A stretch of 64,000 nt of DNA from Cannabis sativa (GCF_029168945.1 NC_083604.1:9540812-9604811); one strand, 5' to 3'. Numbered from the stretch's first letter, positions 1-14,033 are shown. The notes: a model not told the origin generated them from the sequence alone. Program-made: numbers and translations.

Positions 1-390
1 AGGTGAGTTGGTTACATCAAAGATACGTACTGACGAGTAACAAGAGCTCCGAGCAAGGAAATGCGCGGCCTTATTAGCAGTGCGTTTAACAAAAATCAAA
101 GAGACATTAGATAATTCATCAAGCAAATTCTTACAATCTGAAACCAGAAATCCGAAGTAAGAAGGGAGGCACACCGAGCTATGTATTGCTTGAACAGCAA
201 CAAGGCAATCTGTCTCAACAATCACCGAAGGCCAAGTCTTAGTCTTGAGCCAACTCAAAACTTCTTTGATACCAATAACTTCAGCCACTTCAGGGGAGGC
301 ACTTCCGAGAGTAATAAAAGTACGGGCTTCAATCATGATACCATCACAATCTCTAGCTATGATCACCTTAGAAGAGAAGAAAGTACTATT
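1..390 (-). pseudogene. LINE-type RNase H domain remnant (RVT_3 family)
   Basis: Read on the minus strand this gives a continuous RNase H-like domain. It has a region around ARDCDG, then AEVIGIKEVLSWLK, the catalytic-type VETDCLVAVQAI, and a C-terminal VKRTANKAAHFLARSS with the usual Asn-x-x-Ala-His element. This arrangement is typical of the plant RVT_3 domain found at the end of non-LTR (LINE) retrotransposon pol proteins and in free-standing RNase H-like genes. The copy runs off the window edge at position 1, and upstream (higher coordinates) it breaks into stops near 390-430. No reverse transcriptase is visible next to it. I infer a 5'-truncated LINE tail; a fragment of a host RNase H-like gene is the alternative. 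Confidence 0.7.
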
Positions 391-942
391 AAAAGGAATA
401 TCATTCGTTTAAGAAAACTCATTATCTATTTTAAGGATATGTTTAGCTAATTTATGAGTCGCAACATAAAATACGACAAATATTAAGAGAGATACCCTAA
501 TAAGAAAGATAATAAAATTTTAATGTTTGAGAATAAGATACTTTAAGCCCATCTTAATCCTATTTGTGGTGTTTGTTGAAGTTAGTTATGTCTGGTTAGT
601 ATTCAGTCAAAACCAGTTAGTTTGTTTAAGCTTCAATTTTGGCAGTTAAGTTAGTTGAGAACATTACTATCTCTCCAACACTCTTAGACATTACCTTATA
701 AATACCAACATCTTCTATAGTCAGAGACACAATTTAGAATTCTTTCTCCTCCTCTTCTAAATTCTCTCTGTACAAAAATAAAGCTATAGAACTCAATCTT
801 TAGTGAATTCATAGGTGTTGGTGATTATCACTATTGTAACACCAAGTGTAAATGCATAAAGATTGAAGCCGAAGGTTGTTCCATCCGGAGAGTAAACAGT
901 TGCCACTGCCAAGCAACTAATCTAATCTCGTTATATTGGTGT
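391..942. other. Unassigned, possible decayed LTR or leader
   Basis: There is no coding signal. A TATA-like ttataaat at 696-703 is followed by a pyrimidine-rich leader (ctcctcctcttc near 745) and a short aataaagc-like stretch near 777. That layout resembles a copia LTR with U3, R and U5, but I found no matching second copy or target duplication. Confidence 0.25.
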
Positions 943-1821
<879 letters not shown>

Positions 1822-1871
1822 GTTTGGTGCTTTCATTGAGAGCGAGTTGATATCATAACTGATCAAACATC

Positions 1872-2387
1872 ATGGTTAACACGAGGAGAACTCTAATTGC
1901 TCCATCTGTATCATTGGGTCTTCCTCAAGACCCTCTGACTGCAGATCTTGATGTCCATGTTCCAGCCGCTACTGGAATTCCCATGAACACCGCAAATGTG
2001 GCCAATCCTGCCACCACGGCAGGCACCTCGAATCTAGTCACTATAGCTAGCGAGAGTGACATGAACATCCTGGTGGATGTGAACAGCAGACCCTTGCCTC
2101 CAAAAGAGGACCCTCCACTAGTGCCTCCCACTGAAGGAAGGACCCTTAGTGAACAGCCCCCATGAATAACAACCAGATCTCGTCTCTAGTACTATGCTGG
2201 AGAGACAAGACCAGGAATCGGTGAGCCTCATGTGGACTTGGGAGAAGATCTCGAGTTGGCTAGACTAAGAGAGGCCATCTACCAAGCCAGCCTAACTGAA
2301 GAACCATGTGCTGCTAATTGGGATGTATTCGCTCAGTACAGACGAGAATTCTTGAGATGGATGAATGACCAAGACTACATCCTTTGA
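1872..2387 (+). pseudogene. Broken gag-like leader ORF of the retrotransposon
   Basis: The reading frame opens with MVNTRRTL just after the LTR and the putative primer-binding site. It runs 97 codons to a stop at 2163-2165. After a second stop the same frame carries recognisable coding sequence (ELARLREAIYQASL, then EFLRWMNDQDYIL) to a stop ending near 2387. A basic MVNTRR start followed by low-complexity sequence is common in gypsy or non-autonomous LTR-element gag proteins. No zinc knuckle, protease or reverse transcriptase follows, because the region runs into tandem repeats and a solo LTR. I infer a dead, heavily truncated element; the family is not established. Confidence 0.45.
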
Positions 2388-2604
2388 TCTCACCAAGAAA
2401 AGTTAGATCCGTGGCATCGACCAAGTCCACAAGCAACGGAAAACTGTGGCTTGCATGGCCACATTGGCTTTGTATGGATGAAAACCAAAAGTTAAACTCA
2501 AGAAAACAAGAAAACAAAACAAAGCAAAGCAAAACTATGTTAAAAAAATCTTTAGCATGGTCCACAAGTGCCCATGCGTGCATAGGGTCGTGGCATCGAC
2601 CGAG

Positions 2605-2932
2605 TGTTGGAATTATTTTACCAGGATCTTAGATCTACTCACAAGTATATTGATTAACAACCTAAATATGTACTTTTAAAACGAAATTAATTAAACGCAT
2701 ATAAATTATGAGAAACCTTACATTGGGTGCAGCGGAATAATATGTCTCCTCCCACTCAGATCTCTAACCCTTGATTCCTTTCTGTCGCAGAGTATAATCA
2801 AGATCTGAGCCTGAATGTCCTTCTTTGTTGACTCGACCCCCGCATGACAAATTTCTTCCTCACTATGATTGAGGTATTACTTGATGTGTGTGGGCACTAC
2901 TCTATCACTTAGAGGGATTTCAAAAAACAGAG

Positions 2933-3017
<85 letters not shown>

Positions 3018-4535
3018 GGCTCAGGAGTGTTTGTGTGTAAGAAAAGAATGCAGTTATGTGTGTGTGAATCTTGGAGCCTTTACCTTCTATTTATAGAATA
3101 CCACATAGGGTTAGGATTGAATTACTTGACATTAAAATTGAAAAAATAAATGACAAAAAGGCAAGTAAAGTGGCCGGCCATAGCAATGTGGAAACAAGCC
3201 TTTCACTTTTGCAACTTTCCTATTTTATCATTTCTAGTTTCCCATTCTCTAAAATTGCCAATTTTCTCATTCAACCACATAAATGTCAAATCTAATTATT
3301 TAATAATTATAATTAATTATCAAATAATATATTGTCATTTATTTTATTTATTAATTAAACTAATCAAAGTTTCCTAATTAATAAATATATCCTATAAACT
3401 CTCTATTTACTGTTTTGCCCTTAATAAGTGATAAATTCACAAATAGACATAGTCTAACTTGAGAATTATAATTGATTAATTAAAACCAATTAAATGAGTC
3501 TTACAAGTAATATTGTCTCAACTAGTGTGGGGACCATGGGTCTTTATATCCAAGCTTCCAATAAGCAGATCAAGAATTTACATCTTGAATTCACTGACTT
3601 ATTAATTCTTCGTTGAATCCACGCATAGAACTTAGAATTGCACTCTCAGCTATATAGAACGCTCTATATGTTCCACCATATAGACACGTCATTAATTATC
3701 CATTGTTATAATCTTAATTTGATCAATGATCCTCTATATAGATGATTTACACTGTAAATGGATCAAATTACCGCAAGACGCTACAATGTATTTTATCCTT
3801 AAAACACTTAACCCTATATAAATGATATTTCAGCTAAGTGAAATGAGTACTCCACCATTTATTTTCGTTTGGTTAAGCTCGAAGGAAATCATCCTTTACT
3901 TTCTATTCGCCAGATAGAAGCTATAGATTCCATATTTATGTTAGCGCTCCCACTCAATTGCACTACCGTGTTCCCAAAATGTACGTATCACCCTGACCCA
4001 AAAGTAAGCTTAACTAACAAATCAAAGAACACGAATAATACTCTTGAGACTGAACCTAATCATATCAGGATTAAGATCATTTGATCTAGGATTAACTAAG
4101 TGATATTGAATTGAATAGATATTACGGTAAATTTAATAAATCTATATCAAAATCAATATCGGTCCATTCCAATGCATACTCCATGCATTCAACCCAAGCT
4201 TTACTTTAACCAATGCTCTGGAAAGAACATAGCATTTCACCAAATGCAAGTAAACTCTGTTGTAGATTGTCATATCAGTAAAACCCTAGTGTTCTGATAA
4301 ATCTAGGAATCTTTAATCACATAATCATGTTTAGTTTCCACTGTGTTGACAACACAATAAACATGATCAAGTGTGTGAAAAGGTTTGAATGAATTTATAA
4401 ATCAAATAGATAAACAATTGATAAGGCGAACCAAAACATTCATAAATGAATGAAAAATACTTCTGTTATTTTATTGATATTGAATAATCTGGATTACATT
4501 GAAACAGAGTTTTATTTAAGGCATAAAACCCAACA
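2605..4535 (-). repeat. Solo LTR, family A (1.93 kb)
   Basis: The block starts tgttggaatt and ends aaacccaaca, giving inverted TGTTGG/CCAACA ends. It is flanked by the 5-bp direct repeat ccgag at 2600-2604 and 4536-4540, so it is a complete inserted unit with no internal domain, that is, a solo LTR. A TATA box reads ctataaatag on the minus strand (3088-3097), which orients the LTR to the minus strand and puts the adjacent GA/CT tract in its leader. Related copies lie at 23501-24815, 25137-29124 and 63687-64000. The family looks copia-like from its termini (starting TGTTGGGTTTTATGCC in sense orientation), but no internal protein is present to prove it. Confidence 0.85.
2938..3013. repeat. (GA)n microsatellite in solo LTR
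   Basis: About 76 bp of pure GA dinucleotide. The equivalent place in the sister LTR (around 25488-25535) has only short GA runs, so the tract has expanded in this copy. Confidence 0.95.
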
Positions 4536-4780
4536 CCGAGTCCACAGGCAACAGAAAACCGTGGCTTGCATGGCCACATAGGATTTGTTTTGATGAAAAC
4601 AAAAATTTAAACTCAAGAAAACAAGAAAAGAAAACAAAACAAAGCCAAACTTGGTCAAAAAAAATCGTTTGTATGGTCTTTAGACGCCCATGTGTGCATA
4701 GGGTCAGGGCATCCACCGAGTCCACAGGCAACAGAAAACTGTAGCTTGCATGGCCACATAGGATTTATTTTTGTACAAGG

Positions 4781-6075
4781 TGGCTTTGTTTTAAGGTGTT
4801 TTTTTGATGATTTTTTATGATTATTTAAGTTGATTCTGAGCTGGTTTTGTTGTTAATTTGGAGAAAGATCAAAGTTTGAGCTTTTAACCTCAAACTTTGT
4901 TCTTTAATGGCAGATTTGGATTCAGAGGTTTATACTTATTTTGTTGCTTGAAGTATGTTTGATATTGTTTAATTAGGTGGTCTGGAGAGTTTGGTTGGAT
5001 TTGGGATAAATTTGAGTTCATGGTGTTAATTTTAGGGTTTTCTACAAGGAACCAGTTAATTGATTTAGGTAGCCCTGTAAAACTAGTTAACCGTTTCCCC
5101 AGGCCGAACCCTAAGAACCAGTTTTCCATTTTGGCAATCCAGTTTACCGGTTCTAACAGTATTGGAACCCTAGCTTTTTGTGTTTTGACGATATTTAGGG
5201 TATTGTCACGCTATCCATTGATAGGAATACTTCTAGTTTTGATTTTAAGTTCCCAAAAAGTGATTTGGCATATCACTTATCAATTTTTATGAATGTTGTG
5301 ACTTAGGGGCCTATAAATCGTCAAGCAATAGTTTTCACTCAAGTTGACCGGCACACTTAAATTTAGAATCAATGTAAGATTAGTATAATTATATGCATTT
5401 ATGATTATATATTTAGCGTGCATGTTTATGAATGCCTATTAGATAACATATTGATATAGCGATATCAGTGCACATAGAGCTACACTGGATACCAACGAAT
5501 GTATGTTTGGCATGAGTACTGATTGACGCTATCACATCGGTACGAATAGAGTATCGAGTATATGCTGATATTATGGTTAATAGTATTGTCGTACGAACGT
5601 TCTAGACTCAGTAAGTGTGGGATGCGGGATATTGTTATATTTGGGTGTATGGGCGCCTAGTTATAATCTGGTTTATGTTATGTTATGATTATACTTTTCT
5701 TACTGAGTCTGTCGACTCACTGTTATTGTTTACATGTGTAGGTAAGGGCAAGGCTAAGGCTGAACAATAGTGAGTTCGAGCTAATGAAGATTGTAAATAT
5801 CAGGGCAGTTAGACCTGGAGTATTCGATCTTCAAGGCAGCAGGCTATATTTTGTTAGTCTCTAAACGACAGCTTCTGTAAATAAATATTTTATAGTACAG
5901 TTGTAACTTTTAAAAGACAAAATTTCGAATAATGTAAAGTTTATTTAATTAAAGTTAAAGGTTAATTATGAAAATTTTAATTAAACACAATTTTTAATAA
6001 ATCTGTTGATTAGCAACGAATTGCACATTTAGTATTTGAATCACAATAACACATCTAATCTAGTAGGGTGTTACA
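4781..6075 (+). repeat. Truncated LTR related to the 26564-28645 LTR
   Basis: The sequence shares several blocks, in the same order, with the solo LTR at 26564-28645. These are an initial tttaatggca block, a tcgtcaagca/gtgattagg-like region, the conserved ttactgagtctgtcgactca (5700-5719 and 28264-28283), a gtaggtaagggcaaggct-like block, and a gggtgttaca end. The left part is missing. The right end at 6075 gives the expected terminal ttaca. It carries no ORF of interest. Confidence 0.6.
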
Positions 6076-6229
6076 TTGACATCCCTTATAATAGTAATAG
6101 AAAAATAATAAAACTTGTATGAAAATTCTTTCTTTAGTATCTTATGCCTAAATGTATGTTCAATTTTTCCACTGTTGTTCTTAAGTTGTTTTTGTTCTCT
6201 TTATTTTTGATGTCTTCTACTGCATGTTC

Positions 6230-8640
6230 TCTTGTTGTGCCCTAGCTTCTCACATTTGCTGCTCTTGTTATGTTGTTTCTATTCCCAGCCAGCTTCCATC
6301 CTTCTTTTTTCTTGTCTTCTAGATTTCACCTTTTCAACTAGAGGGAAGACTATTACGTTTTTCACATTTTGTGGTACATCCCACTCACTTTGGTTTCCTA
6401 TTGGGTACATTGTTCCTTCATAAATTGCTAGCCAATTTTTCTTTGTGTAGTAATCTGAGCAATACTTGTATGGGTCCATGTTTATCTCCTTCAACACAGC
6501 CACAACATGTCCACATGGCATTTTATCGATTTAGAAACTGTTGCACGTGCATGTTCGCTCTTTGAGGTCTATTGTCCATAATTTTTTCATTATGATTACC
6601 TGAAACAAATAATGAGTGGTTGATTTTACCTGTGTTATTTGAAACCAACATTTATTATACATAGAGAACAATAGTGGGACACCCCTACAAAAATGCTAGA
6701 AAAACCTTAATAGCCCCAGAATGATTTTGGTTTAACAATTTAAACTGCATAATCTAGATCTCACCTCCAGGTTCAATGAGTATGTTTAGCTTTCCAGTAT
6801 CATCTGTTCTCTAGGTGGTGCCAATGTAGTAAATGTGTTTTGTGCTTTTGTCCTATTACTATATGTCCATTGTTGCACTAATGCTCTCAAGCATTCCATT
6901 AGTGTTGTAATTGGAAGCTCCCTTACTATTAAATTTTCCAAGTTTAGTGATTCTACTATGTTTGAGGTCATGGTGGAATATCTCTAATTTTTACTATGAA
7001 TCCTTGACCATTTCTCATAATTGACTTTTTTCAAGTACGGTCTTATGCGTTTGTCCAAGCCATCTAGTTCTGTCATGTGGTACTCAAATTGTCTTTTTGT
7101 GTATGCTTTCACTGCTCCAAAGAATGGTAGGTTGTACTTAGCAGCATGTGTTTTAAAGTTTTTTTAAGGTTGTTTACTAGGTGATATCCACTGTATGCGC
7201 GTGTGATTTTTGTGAATATTTCTCTTGCTACTTTGATCACGCTCTCGTTTCTATCTGAAATTAGACACTATTTTTCTCTCACGCCATATGCTTCTTTTTA
7301 ATTTTTGAAAAATCATTCCCAAGATTTATCATTTTTGGAATCAACAACATAGAATGCAAGTAGAAATATGTGACCTAATGCATCTTGTGTGCATGAAGAC
7401 AACAATGTTCCTCCGTAAGTTGCTTTCAGGAATGTACCGTCGACCACTATTGTTGACCTGCATGTTTCCTGCCCTTTTATCGAAGCATCCAAAGCTATAA
7501 AAACAAACAGCACAATGTTATCTTCTACTATTTTCAAATCCACAATTGATCTAGGGTTGCTTTTTTGCACCATGTGCAAGAAACTTAGTATCAGGCTGTA
7601 TGATTCCTTAGCATTTCCTCCTAGGTCATTTGTAGCATGCTCTTTACTTCTCCAAGCTTTCATGTAGTTCATCTTGATTCCGTACCTGTGTTTCAATTCT
7701 CGTTTCTTATCTAGTGGTGTTGTTTTTGTCTCTATGTCCAGAATCATGTGTTTGATGCATTCTCCTATGAATTTTGTTGTTGCTTGCCTTCAGTCTTCAT
7801 ATCTAACATTTATTAGGCAGGTATGGATTTTTTAGAAACTCTTGATTATGAAAGTATTTGTTGGCCCATTTATTGATGCTTGTAGAGACCAATTATAGCT
7901 TTCAAAAACACACTTCAAACAATATTCTTAAGAGCACGACCTCCAAACCTTGAATTGGAAGTTATTTTTGATTGCATAGTAGCTCAGTACTCTCTTGAGT
8001 GTTTCATTATCTTTATATGCATGTTCTTTTTCAACTTCAGGGTGGAATTTATCTATTATGAACTTTGTGTTGTTGATGTCAACATTCTAATCTATTTTTT
8101 TATTGTTGTTTTTAATTTTTTCTATCATTTCTTCATCAATGAGATTTTCATAGTCAACTATGTCGAATTGGTTTTTGTTACCTTCTTCTGTTTTAGTTTC
8201 TCCTTCTTCCAATGTATATGATTAGGTTATTGGCGCGTTGTTCTCAAGCATTTCCACATTTTGTTGATATTGTGTTGTTTTTGATATGAACATTGGTATT
8301 GCAGCGATTGTTGTGTTGTTGTTCTTTGTGTTGACGCATAATGGACATATGGTAAAATCAGTTTCTTTGATCTTCAGTTGCAAGTAAAATAAAAGGCCCG
8401 GATCATTGAATATTTTAATCGGTGGTATTCCATCTTTTGCTTGGTACTAGATTAGCATGGTTATTTTTGTGGGGTCGCACGCCAGTGAAGAGAGTAGAAT
8501 TTGAACCTGCTGTTCATACTTGCAATCTTTTGGTATCAATTCTCCACTAGCCTCATAATTGACATAATTTTTTCCTTCTTCCCATCGCTCATTGCTCATC
8601 AAGAGAACTAGTATAGATTCCATAACCTGCAATATTTTGA
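6230..8640 (-). pseudogene. Degenerate MULE (Mutator-like) transposase
   Basis: Minus-strand pieces occur in the right order for a plant MuDR-type transposase. Around 8632-8250 there is an N-terminal domain with PPIKIFNDPG and a PLCV element. At 7747-7313 is the catalytic-domain core with TIVVDGTFLKATYGGTLLSS and HIFLLAFYVVDSKNDKSWE, which are MULE transposase (PF10551) hallmarks including the first catalytic Asp (VDG). At 6971-6786 is MTSNIVESLNLENLIVRELP, and at 6521-6279 a SWIM-type zinc-finger tail beginning MPCGHVVAVL. The frame changes between pieces and stops intervene, so no functional protein can be made. I did not find terminal inverted repeats or a target duplication. Confidence 0.85.
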
Positions 8641-11167
8641 TAGTATTTCAACAATTCAATATTTTAACACAAAGACAACAATAGTAAAACAACAGTAAGA
8701 AAACCATCGACGTTTATTCTTTTTGTTTCGGTGGTCCAGCTATCATTTGGGTGCCTAATTTTTATCTATATCCCTAATTTCCAATATAATGTAGGTAATT
8801 AATCAAGAATGACTCTAGAACAACGTTAGAAATTTTAAAATTCAACGCAATTTACTAATCGACTTTTTTTTCTCGGGAATGATGTATATTAATTTGCATT
8901 TACTTCAATCACGCACGTAAATAAATACAATTTCATAAAATACAGATTGTTTTTATTATTGAATTCAAGATCTATGTTTGGGCAATTATTTTTAATTTTT
9001 TATTTAAAAGAATTATGTGGGTTTAAGTGTCTAGCCTTTTTTATTCATTGAATTCTGATCTTGATGAAGTTTTTGGGTGTTTATTTGTGTCGATTTCATT
9101 GTTTTTGTTCCATCTTGCCGAAATTAATAGTTATTTTCTTGGTGTTCTCATGTTGATGTGGTGATTCTGTCCGTGGTTATGAAAGATGGAGGTGTCGTAT
9201 GTGATTTACGATGTGTACAATATAAAAGGAAAAAAAAAATATCAGGGCAGTATTTTTGTAAAATTTATTGTGTGACTATATAAATATAAAACATACCTTA
9301 AAATCTAATATTTATGAAAAAACCCCTTAAAAATTTTATCACTACACTAGAGTAATAGAATTGTTCTTTTAAATAGTGATTAACTTATTGAACTCCTAAT
9401 TATTGAGTGAAAGAGATACCTTATTCACATTGAATACATATATATATGTGAGAATTGTAAGATGCATAGAGATTTATTTCAAAATTAATTCACAATAAGA
9501 GGAGTAGTTCATCCATTTTATATATGATATTTAATTTCTAGATATTATGAATGTGTGATTCTTTAACATTCTTTTCAAGATAATGACTAATTTTTTTTAT
9601 TCACCAATCTTGCATGCCTCGATGACAAGTGGCTCTTTTCGCACATAAACTACTATTTTAACTTGTATTTTGACTTGTCCTTTTAGAAGAATTTTTAAAT
9701 TTTGATGATACTAGTTAGAATTTAATTTAACTCTATAAATATATATTTACACTGACACAACTTTTGGAAATTAAAGAATTAGTGGAGAACATCTTATATA
9801 GACATTTCTAAAAGAAAATTGTATATATATAAATTTTGATTGCCTAGCCTCCTTTGGCTTCTAATGCTATGAGAATATTATACACACTGATAGTATATAC
9901 CCTTCAAATATACAGATAGAAACTACACAAAATCTGATAATAAAGCATTCAAAATTAAAGATTATGTACTAGATTGATTATGTACTCTCTCTTTTTCTTT
10001 TTAACCTACTGAACTCCACTAAAGTAGCGACACTATATATGTAAATATATAAATATGCATATAAAGTTCGATTCCTTTTACAATAAAAAAAACGAGCATT
10101 CAGAAAACTGACACTTAGCATAAATTGAATATTTGCTGTAAAAAGGAGTATACTTTCTTGCTAACAAAAATTATAAAAGGATATAAATGGTACTGTGACA
10201 CATCCTAGGCATTTATATTTGAAGTAATGCTTTATTTGGTGGGACCCTATTCAATCAAACTACACTAATGTGGAGCATTATAACATTAACATGGTAATTA
10301 ATTGAAAGAGTTGCTTATGTGAGCAAATTTCTTTTAATAAAAAAAAATAAAAAAGTGTCATTAAAATATTTAATTAGATGGTGCAAGAGGAGAGGGAATT
10401 ATAAAAAGCAATACCGAGAGCTTTGGATCTAAAAAAGCCTAAACTTTAGGGGCATGCCTTAAAGTATCTTATATAATAATACAGTACATGATTGGTACAA
10501 AAAAACATCATAGTCCAATAATGTTTTTGCAACGAAATTGCACAAACCTAGAATGTTGTAATGACTTGGAAGCCGCCTTAACAATTAACAATTTCTTTTT
10601 CCAAAGTTGGGAAAAGAGAAGATTTTGCTTTTTAGGATTTATTTAAATATTTTTTAATTAAATTGTTAAAATGTAATTAAGTTCGAACCCAAAGTGATAT
10701 TTCTTAGATTAGATGTAGATATATGGAAAAGAGAAAAAATTGAAAAGATAAATATGGTAAATTGGTACACCCAATTAGATATTCATAACCTATACCATTA
10801 TTTTGATCCTATGTTTGAAGGTTTGAATTTTTTTTTCCCTTAATTGTAGAGAAATTTTCAATTATTTGACTTCTACATCTATAGATCGCAAAAACATAGG
10901 AATTATATTTTTCTCAAATTTGATAGAAAAATTTATAATATATTTTCAAAATTATTGGCCTCAAAACATAATTAATTGTAAAACTATGAATTAAACCATA
11001 TTGTATAGATATAGAAATTTAATATATATGAGTGTACTTTTAATGGTATTACTCATTAAAAGTATTATTAGGAAAATTTAAATTTTTATCTTAATTTTTC
11101 TATCTAATTAACAAATATATTTTATTTTTACATTATATGGCTACGGTTGTTGCATCGGCTAAAAAAT
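8641..11167. other. AT-rich intergenic stretch, no feature found
   Basis: About 2.5 kb of AT-rich sequence with homopolymer runs. I see no coding frame, no splice-consistent exon chain and no repeat ends I can pair. Confidence 0.5.
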
Positions 11168-11293
11168 GTTAGAATTTGGGATAAGGTGAATAGGATTTCA
11201 TCTCAAAATCAATTGGCAATGGGAGGAATAGCCCATGCATCTTATATATTCTATTATCTTTCCACACGATAGCAATGTGGGACTCTTTAACAT
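11168..11293 (-). repeat. Short LTR-like unit with adjacent polypurine tract
   Basis: The 126-bp unit is bounded by tgttagaatt and actctttaaca, so it is TG...CA on either strand. On the minus strand it is preceded by ttttgaggggaga, a good polypurine tract. This is the layout expected at the 3' end of a small copia-type element. It does not match the 694-bp LTR at 12518-13211 by eye, so the pair may belong to different elements. Confidence 0.4.
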
Positions 11294-12504
11294 CTCCCCT
11301 CAAAATGGTAGCTATTTTATTTGCTCACCATCTTGGACAACTCGATCATAAGCGGCTTTTTTTTTGCTCACTATCCCTGATCAGAAGTCTTCCGGTAGAT
11401 ATCAAGTTAATGCGAATGTTTGGAACATGCCTAACATCTTTGAGAATTAATTTGCTACCAACACTAGTTTTCAAGCAAATATCTCTAATACCCACAATCT
11501 TTGATGTATTATTATTTCCTATTCTGACATTGCCAAAATCACCAGTAGTGTAAGAAGTAAAGAAATCACTACGAGCAATAACATGGAATGAAATGCCAAA
11601 ATAAATCACCCAACTACAATCTTGGGTTGCAAGACTAACACACCAATCATCTTATACAATGAAAACATCACCTTTAGTGGAAACTGTATTAGTCTCTTTC
11701 TCATTTTTCTTTCCTTGATTCTGCTCTCTTTTTAATATTCTACAATTCCTTATTAAGTAACATGACTTGTTACAATGATAACACTTGATATCTTTTCAAG
11801 ACTTGGATCTTCTTCTAGAACCATGCTAATTTTTAGCCTGACTTTGTCCCCGTCTGTCATGCTTTTCAGTAACAAGAGCCTCAGAAGAAGAAGAAATTTC
11901 ACCATGTGCTTTTCTTCTGGCATCTTCATTAAGCAAACTATCTTTGACCAAATCCATAGTCAAATTCCCTTCTGGCATGGAATTAGAAACTGCTATCACC
12001 AACGTGTCCCAACTTTTTGGTAAAGAACTGATGAGTAATGATGCTTACATCTCACCATCTATATTCATCTTCATGGAAACTAACTGGTTTGCAAGACTCT
12101 AAAATTGACTTGTATGCTCAACCATACTACCACCACCATTGTACTTTAAATTTACAAGTCTTCTAAGTATAGAAATTTTATTGCTAGTCGTTCTCTTCGC
12201 AAAAAGATTTTCTAGCTTTTCCAAACGACATCAACTCTTGTTTCATTAGAGATATGCTCATGAAAAGTTATATTCATCCATCGTCTAATATAGGCAATGG
12301 AATTTTTATGTTGAACTTTCTATTCCTCATCATCTAACTTAGACAGCTTCTCATTACCTTAAGTACGTTTGTACAAATTTTTACAATAGAGCAAATCTTC
12401 CATCAATTGCTTCCAAGCAGAATAATTTGATAAGTTCAATTTCATTATTTCATTCGATTCATCCACTTTTCAATACACAATAATTCAACACCAATCAACC
12501 TTGG
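11294..12504 (-). pseudogene. Copia gag and pre-integrase remnant
   Basis: On the minus strand, read from the primer-binding site leftward, this carries a broken copia gag. The zinc knuckle near 11720-11780 reads CYHCNKSCYLIRNC, with the expected His replaced by Tyr. A gag-pre-integrase segment follows (11609-11346), with WVIYFGISFHVIA-like sequence, DVRHVPNIRINLISTGRLL and related conserved residues. Several stops and frameshifts break the frame. No integrase core, reverse transcriptase or RNase H follows, so the element is 3'-truncated by deletion. Confidence 0.75.
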
Positions 12505-12517
12505 CTCTGATACCACT
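12505..12517 (-). other. Primer-binding site (initiator Met tRNA)
   Basis: The + strand ggctctgatacca is the complement of tggtatcagagcc, the classical copia primer-binding site matching the 3' end of initiator methionine tRNA. It directly abuts the LTR on its right. Confidence 0.85.
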
Positions 12518-13211
12518 TATTGGGAAAACCTATTGCAATTAATCACAATATTTTCTCTCTTTGTATGTCAAAATAGGATACTTATCAAACACCACAATAA
12601 ACAATATCAGATATCAATCAAAGTACCACAAGCAATATAAAATACACAACTCAAGCATATAAGTGAGACACCAAAATTTTTAGTAGAAACCCAATGCGAA
12701 AGAAAAACCACGGGACCGTAGTCCGCTCAAATCATCCACTATCACCAAAGTTTAATAATGGGATTAGAAAGTTCTTTTCTAGTAAAACTAGAGGCTCGCA
12801 ACAACATCAAGATTAAACAATCTTGGATCACTAATACAATCATCATCATCATCTCAAAAAGATAGCTACACAAATAAAAAGTTTGTCTCACCAAGTGGGT
12901 ATTGTAGAAGAGCACCTTAGAGAGGACAATCGCCAAATCGGAATTGGTAGATTTGAAGAGCACCTTGCAAGAATACACTGCCTAAAATATAAGCTAAAAT
13001 AGATGAGAATCAACCACTTGATCTTCAATACAAAGTAACAAAACTTCTTTCTCTCTCTAACTTTTTTTCTCTTCTTTCTCTCTCTTTTTCTTTATTTCTC
13101 TTTCTGCCCACGATACACCATGAACTTCTTTTTTTTTCTTCTAATTGTTTCAATCAAAATGGGATTTAGCCCTTATTAGTTCAAGCCCAACAACATGGGG
13201 CGGACCTAACA
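12518..13211 (-). repeat. 5' LTR of the degenerate copia element
   Basis: Lies between the primer-binding site and a terminal ggcggacctaaca, which on the minus strand is an LTR start TGTTAGGTCCGCC. Length about 694 bp. The inner terminus does not end in a clean CA, so that edge is approximate. The ORFs inside are not convincing. Confidence 0.6.
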
Positions 13212-14033
13212 TACATATACTAGATTAATATTACGTACAAAACACGAATGTTTAGTTTTATATTAAGTTATAATTTTTTTTTAAAATATTATAATAAATA
13301 ATATAATATATAATTTAATTAAATAATAATATTTTTTTATAGAGAATGATGTTCAATATAAAAGGCTATGAAATATAAAAATATATAATAGCAATTTGAA
13401 AAAGAAAATTAAATTAAAATATGTTTTACGAAAAATAAAATTAAATACAAAATATTAGTAAAATATATTAAAAGTAATGAGTTAATTTTTTATTTCGTAC
13501 ATGTAGTCATTAACTATAAAGATAACAAATACATAACTTAAAAATTAATGGTCACAACACAATATACATGACGAAGTATATTAAGACTACTATATATGAT
13601 AAAATACTAACATCACTTTATACCTATTATTATTTGGGTCATCACAAACTAATCCACCTAAAAAATCTCTAACTTTTGACTATATTTGTTTTAATAATAT
13701 CAACTCAAAGAAAAATTTGTTCTAACTAAATTTGAAACAAAAAATATTATTTGAATTAATTAAAATTAAATAATAAATTTATTAAAGAGTAAGATAAGAA
13801 CTCCAAACTATATATAATGAAATCGAATTCAAATATTCGTTTTATATAATTCATATCGTAAAGACAAATTGAAAAAAAAAAAACTTAATAAATAAAATAA
13901 TATTGATATTTATATATTTATAAAGCAAATAGTACTACAACATTTGTTAAATTTAACGGAATATTTTTTTTATTTTTAAAGTATATTTTTGTTAAACTAA
14001 TAAAAATAATTAGATAGTCATTATATATAAAGA
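13212..14033. other. Very AT-rich spacer, nothing recognised
   Basis: Homopolymeric A/T sequence with no coding signal, paired repeat ends or RNA gene that I can support. Confidence 0.5.

Larger units (their letters stand above)
2425..4772. repeat. 180-bp tandem repeat split by a solo LTR
   Basis: Units starting with tccacaagcaacggaaaact (2425) and tccacaggcaacagaaaac (4541 and 4721) share the core cttgcatggccacat. Each complete unit is 180 bp. The first is 2425-2604 and the second 4541-4720; the third is partial. The 1.9-kb solo LTR at 2605-4535 sits exactly at a unit junction. Function unknown; it resembles the tandem repeats found in untranslated parts of large LTR elements. Confidence 0.7.

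Noticed and set aside
2869..3096. Open frames rich in RERERE or SLSLSL (also at 17222-17522, 41551-41796, 48099-48350)
   Set aside because: Direct products of CT/GA dinucleotide tracts, which are open in several frames by composition.
7955..8221. 88-codon + strand frame rich in Phe
   Set aside because: Opposite-strand shadow of the MULE remnant.
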